Notes under the pieces: model-generated
What the model was told of the DNA's origin: nothing
The model's database searches: none
What the model saw: only the letters and a program-made list of their open reading frames with translations
Position numbers and translations under genes: made by a program
Source: a virus
Direction: 5' to 3' (one strand)
Length of the DNA stretch: 32,263 nucleotides
Virus record (IMG/VR): IMGVR_UViG_3300022074_000209
Location: 1 to 32,263 of that record
Shown here: positions 14,671 to 23,249 of the stretch, piece after piece
Layout: every line of letters starts with the position of its first letter
Numbering within the stretch: position 1 is the first letter of the stretch

Positions 14671-15060
14671 ATGTGGCAATTACTTGCTAAACCTTTACTT
14701 GGCGTCGTCGCAGATGGCGTCAAGGGTTTTGTAGATACAAAAAAAGCAAAACAAGAATTAAAACTTACAACCATTAAAGCAACACAAAAACTTAAAGAAG
14801 ATCAAATTGCTGGCAAAGTGAAGTGGGAGCAATCTGCTGTGGATCAAATGAAAGGGAGCTGGAAAGATGAAGTGGCATTAATTGTACTACTTCTTCCAGC
14901 AGTTTTAGTATTCACGCCTTTACAAGATCATGTGCATAAAGGGTTTCTCGCTTTGCAAGACCTACCGTCGTATTATCATAATTTGTTGTACATTGCGATT
15001 TCAGCGAGCTTTGGCATCAAGGCAGGATCTAGTGCAATAGGGATGTTTAAAAAGAAATAA
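14671..15060 (+). CDS. Holin, GTA 3TM-like
   Basis: A 129-residue protein like the GTA_holin_3TM family. An N-terminal amphipathic segment (1-20) and a charged, Lys-rich stretch are followed by SWKDEVALIVLLLPAVLVF (63-81) and a second membrane segment LLYIAISASFGIKAGSSAI (105-123). The SWKDE...P signature before the first helix and the ALQDLPSYY turn are typical of the family. It would permeabilise the inner membrane and release the GH24 endolysin encoded just downstream. It ends in KKK and overlaps the next ATG by one base. Confidence 0.85.
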   Translation: MWQLLAKPLLGVVADGVKGFVDTKKAKQELKLTTIKATQKLKEDQIAGKVKWEQSAVDQMKGSWKDEVALIVLLLPAVLVFTPLQDHVHKGFLALQDLPSYYHNLLYIAISASFGIKAGSSAIGMFKKK

Positions 15061-15332
15061 TGGTAACTAAGTATATTAAGTTCAAAGGATCAATGAAACC
15101 AAAGGGACTTACCATGGCTACAGATGCTAAATTAAAACAACTTAAAAATACTGGATTTAGACAAGGAAAAGATTACGAGGTGGTCTCAAAAAAAATAGCT
15201 TTAGGAAAGTCTAGAGGAGGATCTGTGAAGAAAAAAGTCAGTAAGATGATTAAGGGCCTTAAAAAGGCATCAAAAACTCATGCAGGACAAGCAAGGACAT
15301 TAAGTTCAATTAAGAAAAGAATTAAAGTATGA
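15060..15332 (+). CDS. Basic RGG-motif protein in the lysis block
   Basis: A 90-residue, strongly basic protein. It contains KSRGGSVKKKV at about 56-66, another instance of the double-glycine motif in a Lys/Arg context that recurs across this genome. A poly-basic C-terminus (KGLKKASKTHAGQ, IKKRIKV) follows. It is wedged between holin and endolysin by overlaps at both ends. Function is unknown. Confidence 0.65.
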   Translation: MVTKYIKFKGSMKPKGLTMATDAKLKQLKNTGFRQGKDYEVVSKKIALGKSRGGSVKKKVSKMIKGLKKASKTHAGQARTLSSIKKRIKV

Positions 15333-15769
15333 GTTACGAAGAATTATCAAAATCAGTTAAATTAAGTGAAGGTTTTAGAAACAAAATATATCAAGATACC
15401 GAAGGATTCGATACCATTGGGTGGGGTCATAAGGTTGTCCCAGCAGATAATTTTGTTGCTGATAAAGAATACACAGAAGAAGAATTACAAGCAGTATTTG
15501 ATAAAGATTTAAGCAGAGCTATAGCTCAAGCTAAACAACTAATGACTCAAAATAGCATAGAAGATTTACCAGAAACAGCTCAACACGTCTTATCGGAGAT
15601 GTGCTTTCAACTTGGACAGTCAGGGGTGTCTAAGTTTAAAAATATGTGGAAAGCCCTGCAGGAAGCTAATTTTATAGGTGCAAGTTACGAAATGCTTGAC
15701 TCTAGATGGAACAAACAAACTCCAAATCGTTGCAAAAAATTAGCTGACCTTATGAAATCATGCGGCTAG
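15329..15769 (+). CDS. Endolysin, T4-type lysozyme (GH24)
   Basis: A 146-residue muramidase that cleaves the peptidoglycan sugar backbone. The catalytic triad is E14 (KLSEGFR), D23 (YQDTEG) and T29 (DTIGWGH), with exactly the 9 and 6 residue spacing of T4 lysozyme (E11, D20, T26). No signal peptide or membrane anchor is seen, so it needs the upstream holin. The end carries RWNKQTPNR, a family landmark. It overlaps the next ORF by 10 bases. Confidence 0.93.
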   Translation: MSYEELSKSVKLSEGFRNKIYQDTEGFDTIGWGHKVVPADNFVADKEYTEEELQAVFDKDLSRAIAQAKQLMTQNSIEDLPETAQHVLSEMCFQLGQSGVSKFKNMWKALQEANFIGASYEMLDSRWNKQTPNRCKKLADLMKSCG

Positions 15770-15957
15770 AAAATTTCTTTACAGCATATAAAAAAGATTT
15801 AATTGCTAGACAAAAGCAAGTAGAAGAGTCTATATTAAATGGGATAGCTAAGGATTGGTCAGAATATAAGTTTTTGGCTGGTAAATTAGCTGCATTAAAA
15901 CAAGAAGAACAGGAACTCACGGACCTGCTTAAGAAAACGGAGCTAGAAAATGACTAA
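15760..15957 (+). CDS. Small coiled-coil protein
   Basis: A 65-residue protein that overlaps the endolysin end by 10 bases. It is nearly all charged helix (RQKQVEESILNGIAKDW, LAALKQEEQELTDLLKKTEL), a probable coiled coil. Small coiled-coil phage proteins of this kind often sit near structural genes. No family is certain. Confidence 0.6.
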   Translation: MRLENFFTAYKKDLIARQKQVEESILNGIAKDWSEYKFLAGKLAALKQEEQELTDLLKKTELEND

Positions 15958-16363
15958 ACCTAAATTAATTGTACCAAAACATGTCTGGGATGGCGCTCAG
16001 GCAGAAAAAGATAAAAATGAATTAGAAAAAATACCAAATCCAGTAGGATGGAGAATGGTTTTATTTCCTTTAAAGCTAAAAGAAAAAACAAAATCAGGTT
16101 TAATTCTTACAGATGAAACTATAGCGGAGTCACAAGTGACTACAAATATTTGTAAGATTTTAAAAATGGGTGATTTATGTTTTAAAGATGATACAAAGTT
16201 TCCTAGTGGCCCTTGGTGTAAAGAGGGTGATTGGGTACTCATTACTAGATATGCAGGATCAAGAATCCGTATTGATGGTGGTGAGCTACGGATTATTAAT
16301 GACGATGAAATACTGGCTGTTGTTGATGATCCTCGAGATATTTTGCCAGCTAACATAATGTAA
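15950..16363 (+). CDS. Phage GroES-like co-chaperonin
   Basis: A 137-residue protein with a Cpn10 barrel: GWRMVLFPLKLKEKTKSGL then ILTDETIAESQV, GDWVLITRYAG, and a C-terminal GGELRIINDDEILAVVD. The stretch KEKTKSGLILTDE corresponds to the GroES mobile loop that docks on GroEL. Residues 1-30 are an extra N-terminal segment. Phage versions such as T4 gp31 replace host GroES to fold the capsid protein, and this gene lies upstream of the capsid genes, which fits. It overlaps the preceding gene by 8 bases. Confidence 0.88.
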   Translation: MTKPKLIVPKHVWDGAQAEKDKNELEKIPNPVGWRMVLFPLKLKEKTKSGLILTDETIAESQVTTNICKILKMGDLCFKDDTKFPSGPWCKEGDWVLITRYAGSRIRIDGGELRIINDDEILAVVDDPRDILPANIM

Positions 16364-16376
16364 CGTGGAGGAGACC

Positions 16377-17288
16377 ATGCAACCAACAGTGCAATCAGAG
16401 CAAGACAAAATGGTCCCGATAGATACTTCGGGTGATGCTGTCGAGATTGAATTAAAAGAAGACGAAAAAAAAGAGGGAGGTTCTGTTCAAGTAGAGCAAG
16501 ATCAACCTTCTGTAGAAGTACAACAAGAAGAAAAAAAAGAAGAAGATCTTGAAGAATATTCTCAGTCAGTAAAAAGACGTATAGATAAACTAACTAGAAA
16601 AATGCGAGAAGCTGAAAGAAGAGAACAAGCAGCTATTGAATATGCAAAACAAATTCAAGAAGAGAATAAAAATCTTCAAGCTACTACTATAAACACTTCA
16701 CGTGAAAGAGTATCATCTGATGAAGCTAGCGTAGCATCTACAGAAACTCTCTTAAACACAGCTTTAAAACAAGCTATGGAAGCTGGAGATGTTGAAAAAC
16801 AAGTAGAAGCTCAACAAAAAATGGCTCAACTAGCTATTGAAAAAGAAAGATTAAGAATTAGAAAAAACAAATTAGCTCAACAAGAACAAGCTGAGCAAAC
16901 AACGAATCCTGTCGAAGATGTTATAAATCAGCCTCAACAACAGCAAAAAGCTCCAGATCCTAAAGCTCAAGAGTGGGCAGAGGATAACAAATGGTTTGGA
17001 ACAGATAGAGCTATGACTTATACTGCGATGTCTTTTCACGACGAATTAGTTACAGAAGGATTTGACGCAACGTCAGATGAGTATTATAATGAAATAGATC
17101 GGAGAATCCGAAAAGAGTTTCCTCAAAAATTTGAGGATCAAAGTAAGCCAAAGCAAACTGTTGCTTCGGCTGTACGAAAATCGGCATCAGGCCGCCGCAC
17201 TGTGAAACTCACACCCTCACAGGTAGCTATTGCAAAAAAACTTGGTGTGCCACTTGAAGAGTACGCAAAACACGTGAAGGAGGCGTAA
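16377..17288 (+). CDS. Scaffolding-like head assembly protein
   Basis: A 303-residue, acidic, Gln/Glu-rich and largely helical protein placed before the capsid genes. The start is set at ATG 16377 with GGAGGAG at 16367-16373; a GTG at 16365 lies within that site. Residues 20-60 are strongly acidic, about 60-165 form a long charged helix or coiled coil, and the C-terminus is basic (VRKSASGRRTVKLTPSQ). This order (acidic start, coiled coil, basic end) is typical of scaffolds that bind the coat protein. Identity is by position and composition, not by motif. Confidence 0.7.
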   Translation: MQPTVQSEQDKMVPIDTSGDAVEIELKEDEKKEGGSVQVEQDQPSVEVQQEEKKEEDLEEYSQSVKRRIDKLTRKMREAERREQAAIEYAKQIQEENKNLQATTINTSRERVSSDEASVASTETLLNTALKQAMEAGDVEKQVEAQQKMAQLAIEKERLRIRKNKLAQQEQAEQTTNPVEDVINQPQQQQKAPDPKAQEWAEDNKWFGTDRAMTYTAMSFHDELVTEGFDATSDEYYNEIDRRIRKEFPQKFEDQSKPKQTVASAVRKSASGRRTVKLTPSQVAIAKKLGVPLEEYAKHVKEA

Positions 17289-17758
17289 TGAGTACAGATA
17301 AAATAAACAAAACCTCACGCAAGCTCGAGACCCGAGATAAACAAGCTCGACCTAGAGGATGGGTACCTCCATCTAACTTGGATGCACCAGAACCACCTGA
17401 TGGTTTTCATCATCGGTGGGTGAGATCAGAGTTTCGTGGTCAATCTGACGAAAAAAACGTCATGGGTAGATTACGAAGTGGATATGAATTGGTAATGGCT
17501 AGTGAATATCCTGATCGTTTAGATTTACCTCACATAAGTGATGGTAAATACAAAGGTGTAATTGGAGTTGGAGGTTTACTACTGATGCGATGTCCTGAAG
17601 AAGTCAAGGAAGATAGGGATGCCTATTTTGCTGGCAAAGCTCAAGACCAAACTAAATCAGTAGAAAACGATTTACATAAGGAAGAGCACCCAAGCATGCC
17701 AATCCATCAGGATAGGCAGAGCAGAGTAACATTTGGGGGCAAAAAGTCTAATGGTTAG
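17288..17758 (+). CDS. Conserved-looking protein between scaffold and capsid
   Basis: A 156-residue protein coupled to the scaffold gene as TAATG. It has Trp/Pro/His-rich stretches (RGWVPPSNLDAPEPPDGFHH), a compact central part (GYELVMASEYPDRLDLPHI, GVIGVGGLLLMRCPEEV) and a charged tail. The position suggests a head assembly or minor capsid role. The fold is not recognised. Confidence 0.65.
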   Translation: MSTDKINKTSRKLETRDKQARPRGWVPPSNLDAPEPPDGFHHRWVRSEFRGQSDEKNVMGRLRSGYELVMASEYPDRLDLPHISDGKYKGVIGVGGLLLMRCPEEVKEDRDAYFAGKAQDQTKSVENDLHKEEHPSMPIHQDRQSRVTFGGKKSNG

Positions 17759-17792
17759 ATTCACTGTCTCTGAATTTAGATAGGAGACTAAT

Positions 17793-18392
17793 ATGGCAAA
17801 TATTGATGCGCCATTCGGTTTACGTCCAATTGCAAAACTAGGTTCGGCACCTGGTGGCACAACTGGCACTACTAAATATAAAATTACTTCTGGGGCAAGC
17901 GCACTTTTTACAGGGGATCCAGTCAAGTTAAAAGCTGACGGTTCTATCGAAGTTAAAGGTGGCGTAGGTGCAATTACAGGAGCAATTAGTGGTGTTTTTA
18001 TGGGTTGTTTCTACACAGATCCGACTACAGGAAAACCGACGTTCCGAAATAATTATCCTGACGGGCTAGCAGCATCGGATGCTATAGCTTTTATATCAGA
18101 TGATCCAGATCAACTGTATATTGCTCAACAGGATTCAGTCGGCAGCAACGTAGTTGCAGCAGACTTACACACAAACGCTAACATGGTCATGGCAGCGGGC
18201 AGTACCACTACGGGTATGTCTAAAGCTGAGATCGATTCAAGCACAGCAGCAACTGGAAATGCTACTCATATGTTAAAGTTAATGGACTTTTACGATACAC
18301 CAAGTAATGACGCTACGGCGAACAACTCGGTTTTAGTTGTAAAGATCAATAACCACGAATTGGGTGCACATACAGGAACTGCAGGCGTATAA
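17793..18392 (+). CDS. Head decoration-like structural protein
   Basis: A 199-residue protein that opens MANIDAPFGLRPIAKLG, a beginning familiar from marine phage virion proteins next to the capsid gene. It is Gly/Ala/Thr/Asp-rich and all-beta in appearance (YKITSGASALFTGDPVKL, GAITGAISGVFMGCFYTDP). The position directly before the capsid protein suggests a capsid-stabilising decoration protein. TAGGAGACT is the ribosome site. Confidence 0.7.
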   Translation: MANIDAPFGLRPIAKLGSAPGGTTGTTKYKITSGASALFTGDPVKLKADGSIEVKGGVGAITGAISGVFMGCFYTDPTTGKPTFRNNYPDGLAASDAIAFISDDPDQLYIAQQDSVGSNVVAADLHTNANMVMAAGSTTTGMSKAEIDSSTAATGNATHMLKLMDFYDTPSNDATANNSVLVVKINNHELGAHTGTAGV

Positions 18393-18405
18393 GGAGGACT
18401 AGACT

Positions 18406-19308
18406 ATGGCTATTAATAGAGCACAACTGGCCAAAGAACTGGAACCTGGCTTAAACGCCCTGTTCGGTATGGAATATTCTCGTTATGAGAATGAACATGC
18501 TGAGATCTTTGACCAAGAATCAAGCGATAGAGCATTTGAAGAAGAAGTTATGCTTATGGGCTTCGGCGAAGCTGGTGTAAAACAAGAAGGTGCTGCTGTA
18601 CAATTTGATACAGCTACTGAAAGTTTTACGGCTAGATATACTCACGAAACTGTTGCACTTGCATTCAGTTTGACTGAGGAAGCTGTGGAAGACAATTTGT
18701 ATGACACTTTATCTGCTCGTTATACTAGATCGTTAGCAAGATCCATGGCTTACACAAAACAAGTCAAGGCTACTAACGTACTTAACAATGCATTTACTAC
18801 AGCTGGTGGTGATGGTGTTTCTTTAGTAAACACTGCACATCCAACAGCACTTGGTGGAAACTTTTCCAACAAGAGTGCAACAAATGCAGACTTAAACGAA
18901 ACCTCATTAGAGCAAGCAATGATTGATATTGCAGGCTTTATCGATGAAAGAGGACTAAAAATTGCGATGCAGGGAAGAAAATTAATTATCCCAGTAAACA
19001 CGCAGTTTGTAGCTGATAGAGTATTAAATTCTACCCTCAGAGTCGGTACTGCTGATAATGACATCAATGCTATGAGAAACATGGGTATGTTACCTGATGG
19101 ATACGTGGTAAACCACTATCTATTAGATACTGATGCATTCTTTATTAAAACAGATGCTCCTAATGGATTCAAACACTTTGTAAGAGCACCACTTACTACT
19201 GGTATGGAAGGTGACTTTGACACTGGAAACATGAGATACAAAGCACGTGAAAGATACAGCTTTGGATTCTCAGATCCAAGATGTGTATATGGATCAGAAG
19301 GTTCATAA
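18406..19308 (+). CDS. Major capsid protein, HK97-fold
   Basis: A 300-residue coat protein preceded by AAGGAGG. It resembles the Mu-like and HK97-fold major head proteins: residues near 20-90 form the E-loop region (YENEHAEIFDQESSDRAFEE, GAAVQFDTATESFTARYTHE), LNNAFTTAGGDGVSLVNTAH follows, then QGRKLIIPVNTQFVADRVLN and RYSFGFSDPRCVYGS at the end. No delta-domain or cleavage site is obvious, so a scaffold is likely to be separate. It is followed by a terminator, as expected for a highly expressed gene. Confidence 0.92.
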   Translation: MAINRAQLAKELEPGLNALFGMEYSRYENEHAEIFDQESSDRAFEEEVMLMGFGEAGVKQEGAAVQFDTATESFTARYTHETVALAFSLTEEAVEDNLYDTLSARYTRSLARSMAYTKQVKATNVLNNAFTTAGGDGVSLVNTAHPTALGGNFSNKSATNADLNETSLEQAMIDIAGFIDERGLKIAMQGRKLIIPVNTQFVADRVLNSTLRVGTADNDINAMRNMGMLPDGYVVNHYLLDTDAFFIKTDAPNGFKHFVRAPLTTGMEGDFDTGNMRYKARERYSFGFSDPRCVYGSEGS

Positions 19309-19334
19309 AATTTACTAAATCTTTCTTAGGAAAA

Positions 19335-19360
19335 AGGGCGCTTGTAAGAGCGCCTTTTTT
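19335..19360 (+). terminator. Terminator after the major capsid gene
   Basis: GGCGCT (19337-19342), six-base loop, AGCGCC (19349-19354) then TTTTTT (19355-19360). An A-run precedes the stem, so it could stop transcription in both directions. It limits the capsid transcript. Confidence 0.92.
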
Positions 19361-19413
19361 ATTTTATAGTATTCTTACCCAAGACTTAAAACGACAACTA
19401 AAAGGAGGTTGAC

Positions 19414-19845
19414 ATGGGAACAACTACATTTTCAGGACCAGTAAAAGCTGGTACCGTAAGAGAAGGAGCTAGTGCAAATACAGGATCTGTATTGATGGCT
19501 CAATCAGCAGTAATAGATATTATTGGTGCTACTAACACAACAGCTGTAGGTATTATTCCTGCCAACTCACAGATTGTGGATGTAATTTTAAATGTTACAA
19601 CTGCATCTGATGATGGTGGAGCAGCAACTGTAAAAATTGGACACGTAGGTGATGATGACGAGTATCTTGCAGCTACAAACGTAAAAGCTGTAGGCACAAC
19701 TAGAGGCACAATTGGTGCTGATGGTACTGATATTGGTACGTCTGATCAAACTGTTAATGCAATTTATACAGCAGCTAATGGTAATGGTGCTAATGGTGCA
19801 GCTACAGTAACTGTTCTTTATATTCAGAATAACAACTTAGCATAA
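19414..19845 (+). CDS. Gly/Ala-rich virion-like protein
   Basis: A 143-residue protein with AAAAGGAGG before the ATG. The start MGTTTFSGPVKAGTV and an all-beta, Thr/Val/Gly/Ala-rich composition resemble tail-hub or head-fibre proteins seen after capsid genes in marine phages. No enzyme motif is visible. It follows the capsid terminator, and no convincing promoter was found for it. Confidence 0.65.
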   Translation: MGTTTFSGPVKAGTVREGASANTGSVLMAQSAVIDIIGATNTTAVGIIPANSQIVDVILNVTTASDDGGAATVKIGHVGDDDEYLAATNVKAVGTTRGTIGADGTDIGTSDQTVNAIYTAANGNGANGAATVTVLYIQNNNLA

Positions 19846-19854
19846 GAGGTTTAA

Positions 19855-20169
19855 ATGTACGCTATTAAAAACAAAGAGTTAACAGCTAGCGGACAAGTAA
19901 CTACAAAAGTTGCTGCGGGCACTAATACACTTAGTGCTCCAGCTAGAGTGTTGCAACTTAGTATTAGATGTGGAAGCACTTTAGGAAGAGTGGACCTTAG
20001 AGACGACGGCCCTAGTGGCACTGTCAGATATACAGTTCCTACTCCTGCAATTGGTGCTGGTGAGGATGAAGTAATGACAATAAGTTTTCCAGATTTTGGA
20101 ATAAGATTTCAAACGGACTTATATGTTTTCTTTAATCAAGCTACGCACGTTGAAGTACTTTATGCTTAG
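19855..20169 (+). CDS. Small all-beta structural-like protein
   Basis: A 104-residue, beta-looking protein (ASGQVTTKVAAGTNTLSAP, VLQLSIRCGSTLGRVDLRDD, IRFQTDLYVFFNQATHVEVL). It lies ten bases after the preceding gene. A minor capsid or head-completion role is plausible from position only. Confidence 0.6.
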   Translation: MYAIKNKELTASGQVTTKVAAGTNTLSAPARVLQLSIRCGSTLGRVDLRDDGPSGTVRYTVPTPAIGAGEDEVMTISFPDFGIRFQTDLYVFFNQATHVEVLYA

Positions 20170-20171
20170 TC

Positions 20172-20456
20172 ATGGCTAAGAAAAGGGACAAACAGCCACC
20201 AAAAACAAAAAAATATTTCCGCTCCACAAAGTCTGGAGCGGGGATGACAAAGGCTGGGGTAGCAAAATATCGTCGTGATAACCCTGGCTCTAAATTAAAA
20301 ACAGCAGTTACTGGTAAAGTAAAACCAGGTTCAAAGGCTGCAAAGCGACGCAAATCTTTCTGTGCAAGAAGCGCAGGACAAATGAAAAAATTTCCAAAAG
20401 CTGCTGCAGATCCTAATTCAAGGTTAAGGCAAGCAAGGAAAAGATGGAAGTGTTAA
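20172..20456 (+). CDS. Small basic conserved domain protein
   Basis: A 94-residue, very basic protein. The stretch KSGAGMTKAGVAKYRRDNPG and the following PGSKAAKRRKSFCARSAGQM form a motif I recall from marine phages and large algal or giant viruses (a DUF, number uncertain). It ends in Trp-Lys-Cys. No catalytic residues are evident. It might compact DNA or coat the virion core, which is inference. It starts two bases after the previous stop. Confidence 0.7.
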   Translation: MAKKRDKQPPKTKKYFRSTKSGAGMTKAGVAKYRRDNPGSKLKTAVTGKVKPGSKAAKRRKSFCARSAGQMKKFPKAAADPNSRLRQARKRWKC

Positions 20457-20972
20457 ATGGCTGAAAAAATAGGACCAATATTTAATAGAATTTTAATTAA
20501 AAAATTAGATCAAGCATTAGACAATGGATCTATAAATAAAAAAGATTATAATGATTTGAAAAAAAAATATTTTGGAAAGCCAAAATTAATTCAAATGGAT
20601 TTATTTGATCCAAAGAAAAAGAAACAAGGAGGACTTATGGAGGCGACAAAAAGATTAAAAGCTCAAGGACTTAAAAAAGGTGGTTTTCCTGATTTAAGTG
20701 GTGACGGTAAAGTTACTATGAAAGACGTTCTTATGGGACGTGGTGTAATTAAAAAACCAAAGAAAAAAGCCATGGGTGGATCTATGACTCTTGAAGGCGG
20801 AAAACTAAAAGGTGTAAAAGATGCACCTGAAGAGAGACGCAAAGAAAAAATTCAAAAAATTAAAGGTTTTCTTAAAAGAAGATCCTTGTTAAATCCTATG
20901 GGTGGATCAAGAGGTCTTGGAAAAGTTGCAGGTAGAGCTGCAAAAAGAGGATATGGTATAGCGAAAAAGTGA
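20457..20972 (+). CDS. Basic protein with EF-hand and GG motifs
   Basis: A 171-residue, Lys/Gly-rich protein. Residues 79-90 are DLSGDGKVTMKD, a complete 12-residue calcium-binding loop of the EF-hand/dockerin type (D79, S81, D83, K85, T87, D90), framed by KKGGF and VLMGRGV. Double-glycine motifs in basic contexts occur at 58-59, 75-76, 107-108 (KKAMGG) and 149-150. The C-terminus is basic (GRAAKRGYGIAKK). It starts right after the preceding stop. It may be a calcium-responsive virion or DNA-binding protein. Confidence 0.75.
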   Translation: MAEKIGPIFNRILIKKLDQALDNGSINKKDYNDLKKKYFGKPKLIQMDLFDPKKKKQGGLMEATKRLKAQGLKKGGFPDLSGDGKVTMKDVLMGRGVIKKPKKKAMGGSMTLEGGKLKGVKDAPEERRKEKIQKIKGFLKRRSLLNPMGGSRGLGKVAGRAAKRGYGIAKK

Positions 20973-21526
20973 TTAGAATATTATTAATAATATTACTTTT
21001 ATCTGTATCAATTAAAGCTTTTGCAGAAACAAATACTGTAAGTTCTACTGTTGTTACAAATAATACACCACCTACAGCAAATTCACCAAGTGTTGTTGTA
21101 AACAATTCTGACGTTTGTAAGACGGCAGTAGCGGGCGCCGTGCAGACCCAGATTTTAGGAATTTCGTCGGGAATTACGGTGACTGATGAAAACTGTGAAA
21201 GAATAAAATTAGCTAGATCTTTGTATGCTTCAGGCATGAAAGTTGCATCTGTGTCAATATTGTGTCAAGATCCACGTGTTTTTGACAGCATGACCATGGC
21301 AGGCACCCCATGTCCGTATATGGGTTCTATTGGTCAAGATGCTGAAACAGGCTGGAAAGAAAATATGGATATGATTCCAGAGGGTAGTGTTGTCTATGCA
21401 AAATGGAATGATGAGATTAATAAAATAAAAGTTAAAGAAGGAGTCGAAAGCGATGGAGCAAAACTGGCGAAATTTATTATTGCTGCTATGGTTATGCACT
21501 CTGGTATCGTTACCTTCTTCCCTTAG
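20969..21526 (+). CDS. Exported four-cysteine protein
   Basis: A 185-residue protein with GTG start overlapping the previous stop (GTGA). The first 19 residues are a signal peptide (hydrophobic core LLIILLLSVSI, cleavage likely after AFA-19). Four cysteines at 50, 76, 99 and 115 would allow two disulphides in the periplasm. The motif CQDPRVFDSMTMAGTPCPY (99-117) looks like a family signature I recall from marine phages. The C-terminus (166-184) is hydrophobic and may be a membrane anchor. It pairs with the exported protein that follows, with which it overlaps by 74 bases. Confidence 0.75.
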   Translation: MIRILLIILLLSVSIKAFAETNTVSSTVVTNNTPPTANSPSVVVNNSDVCKTAVAGAVQTQILGISSGITVTDENCERIKLARSLYASGMKVASVSILCQDPRVFDSMTMAGTPCPYMGSIGQDAETGWKENMDMIPEGSVVYAKWNDEINKIKVKEGVESDGAKLAKFIIAAMVMHSGIVTFFP

Positions 21527-23249
21527 AGCTGAGTGTCCAGTAACTGCTACAGGAGTTTGTACACCTGGCATAGAAGAAACAATTGTAATAACAGAAACAG
21601 AATCAATTGAATATGAAGCTGATGGCCATACAGTAACTACTGAGACTACCACTACAACAACGACAGTAACAACTACTAATGAAGACTCAGGAGATATTCT
21701 TGATGGAAGTAGTGGATTTGTACAGCCTAGATATGAAGGGGATATGGACCAGGATTGGGGTGGGCAAGGCCCTGCTAGTATGCCTTCAGGCAATTCTTGT
21801 TACGAATTAGGCTCAGATAAATGTGCACAAATTACTGGATCAGGTAATTCAACGTCTACTCAAGGTGTAAGCGGAATGGGAACCACCTTTATACAAACTG
21901 TAGATATATCTTCACTTGATGTAAAAAATGGGGGTAGAACAAACTATTCTATCAAAGTCGATAAAAGAGACGCTGATGATCGTATTTATATGCACATCAC
22001 AGGAAAAAATGGCAACACAAGTGTTTTTTCAGGAACAGACATTTTATCAGAATCTGGTGTTACTAGTGGTTATCAAGAATACACAGGAGGTTTTGATTTT
22101 GCAGGAACTATAACAAGGTTAACCATAGAAATTGGAGGGCGTGATATATCTTTGGCAATTGGACCGCTTTTTGATGATGTACGTGTAAACGTGCTTTACA
22201 ACGTCGTATCAACTATAGTTACACAACAAATAACAACAATTGAAATGTGGATTGCTTATGGTGGTAGCACAGAAACAGAAGTTATAGATATCGTAGAAAA
22301 CATTTTTGAACACAATGATATCGTGATTGATGCACCGCAAGATGATTATTTTTTTGAACCAGAGTTTGATGAACCAGATATGGAAGTATCTTATGAAACT
22401 GTGGAGATGGAAATGGAGATGGATTATCAAATGGACTTTGAAATGGAAATGCCTGTAATGGAAGTAGAATTTGAAATGCCAGAATTAACTGTAGATGAAG
22501 TAAATGTAGCCTCTGTTGAAATAGAAATGGAAATGGAATTAGAGATGGAATTAGAAATGCCAGATTTAGAATTACCAGAACCAGACATGGAAATGCCAGA
22601 AATGGATATGAATATGCCGGAACCAGAAATGGAAATGCCAGAGACAGAGCCAGAAATGACAGAAGAGATTGAAGTTGCACCAGAACCAGATACAATGGAG
22701 CCTGAAGTAGAAGCTGAACCAGAGATGGAGGAAACAGCCAATGAACCAGAACCAGAACCACAAAGTGAGCCCGAGGCTGAAGCTGAGCCAGAACCCGTGG
22801 ATGAGTCTACTGAAGAAGATTCTACAGAGGCTGAAGCTGATGCGGAAGAAGAGCCTGAGCAGAAAGAGAGCGTATCAGAGGCTGAGGACAATGAAGAGCA
22901 ACCAGAAGATATGGAAGAACCAGAAGATAAGGGTGAAACCGAAGAGAAACCTGTAAAAAAACCAGAATCTAAAAAAGAAAAAGCTGCAAAGAAAATTGTC
23001 AAGAAGATGGGTGATAAGGGTAGATATGACTCAACAAATCAGTTAAAAACATTAATTGTGATGCAAGTATTAGGTGACACAAAAACCTTTTTTGAGTCGC
23101 AAAAACAACTGGAGGATCGATTAGATTTTTTTACTGATTACATGATACCAGATGCAGATATACAAAATAACAATATAGCGCAGTGGTATTTATTTAGTGG
23201 CAGTGATGGTATGATGAATGATATGATAGATTTACAATGGCAGAAGTAG
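21453..23249 (+). CDS. Exported protein with long Met/Glu/Pro tract
   Basis: A 598-residue protein with an AAGGAG site at 21438-21443. The signal peptide is residues 1-26 (LLLLLWLCTLVSLPSSLRA). Residues 27-290 are beta-like and Thr-rich, with several Cys residues near 28-36 and 105-115. Residues about 295-500 are an extreme acidic repeat of Glu, Met and Pro (EMEMEMDYQM, MEMPEMDMNMP), then EPEPEP and acidic runs. A basic patch (KKPESKKEKAAKKIVKK) and a C-terminal helical domain finish it. It is probably outside the cytoplasm; function is unknown. Confidence 0.8.
   Translation: MEQNWRNLLLLLWLCTLVSLPSSLRAECPVTATGVCTPGIEETIVITETESIEYEADGHTVTTETTTTTTTVTTTNEDSGDILDGSSGFVQPRYEGDMDQDWGGQGPASMPSGNSCYELGSDKCAQITGSGNSTSTQGVSGMGTTFIQTVDISSLDVKNGGRTNYSIKVDKRDADDRIYMHITGKNGNTSVFSGTDILSESGVTSGYQEYTGGFDFAGTITRLTIEIGGRDISLAIGPLFDDVRVNVLYNVVSTIVTQQITTIEMWIAYGGSTETEVIDIVENIFEHNDIVIDAPQDDYFFEPEFDEPDMEVSYETVEMEMEMDYQMDFEMEMPVMEVEFEMPELTVDEVNVASVEIEMEMELEMELEMPDLELPEPDMEMPEMDMNMPEPEMEMPETEPEMTEEIEVAPEPDTMEPEVEAEPEMEETANEPEPEPQSEPEAEAEPEPVDESTEEDSTEAEADAEEEPEQKESVSEAEDNEEQPEDMEEPEDKGETEEKPVKKPESKKEKAAKKIVKKMGDKGRYDSTNQLKTLIVMQVLGDTKTFFESQKQLEDRLDFFTDYMIPDADIQNNNIAQWYLFSGSDGMMNDMIDLQWQK

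Noticed and set aside
22282-23002. Two large minus-strand frames (159 and 191 residues), Ser/Gly-rich or Leu/Phe-rich
   Set aside because: They are the mirror of the Met/Glu/Pro repeat; low-complexity coding keeps antisense frames open.
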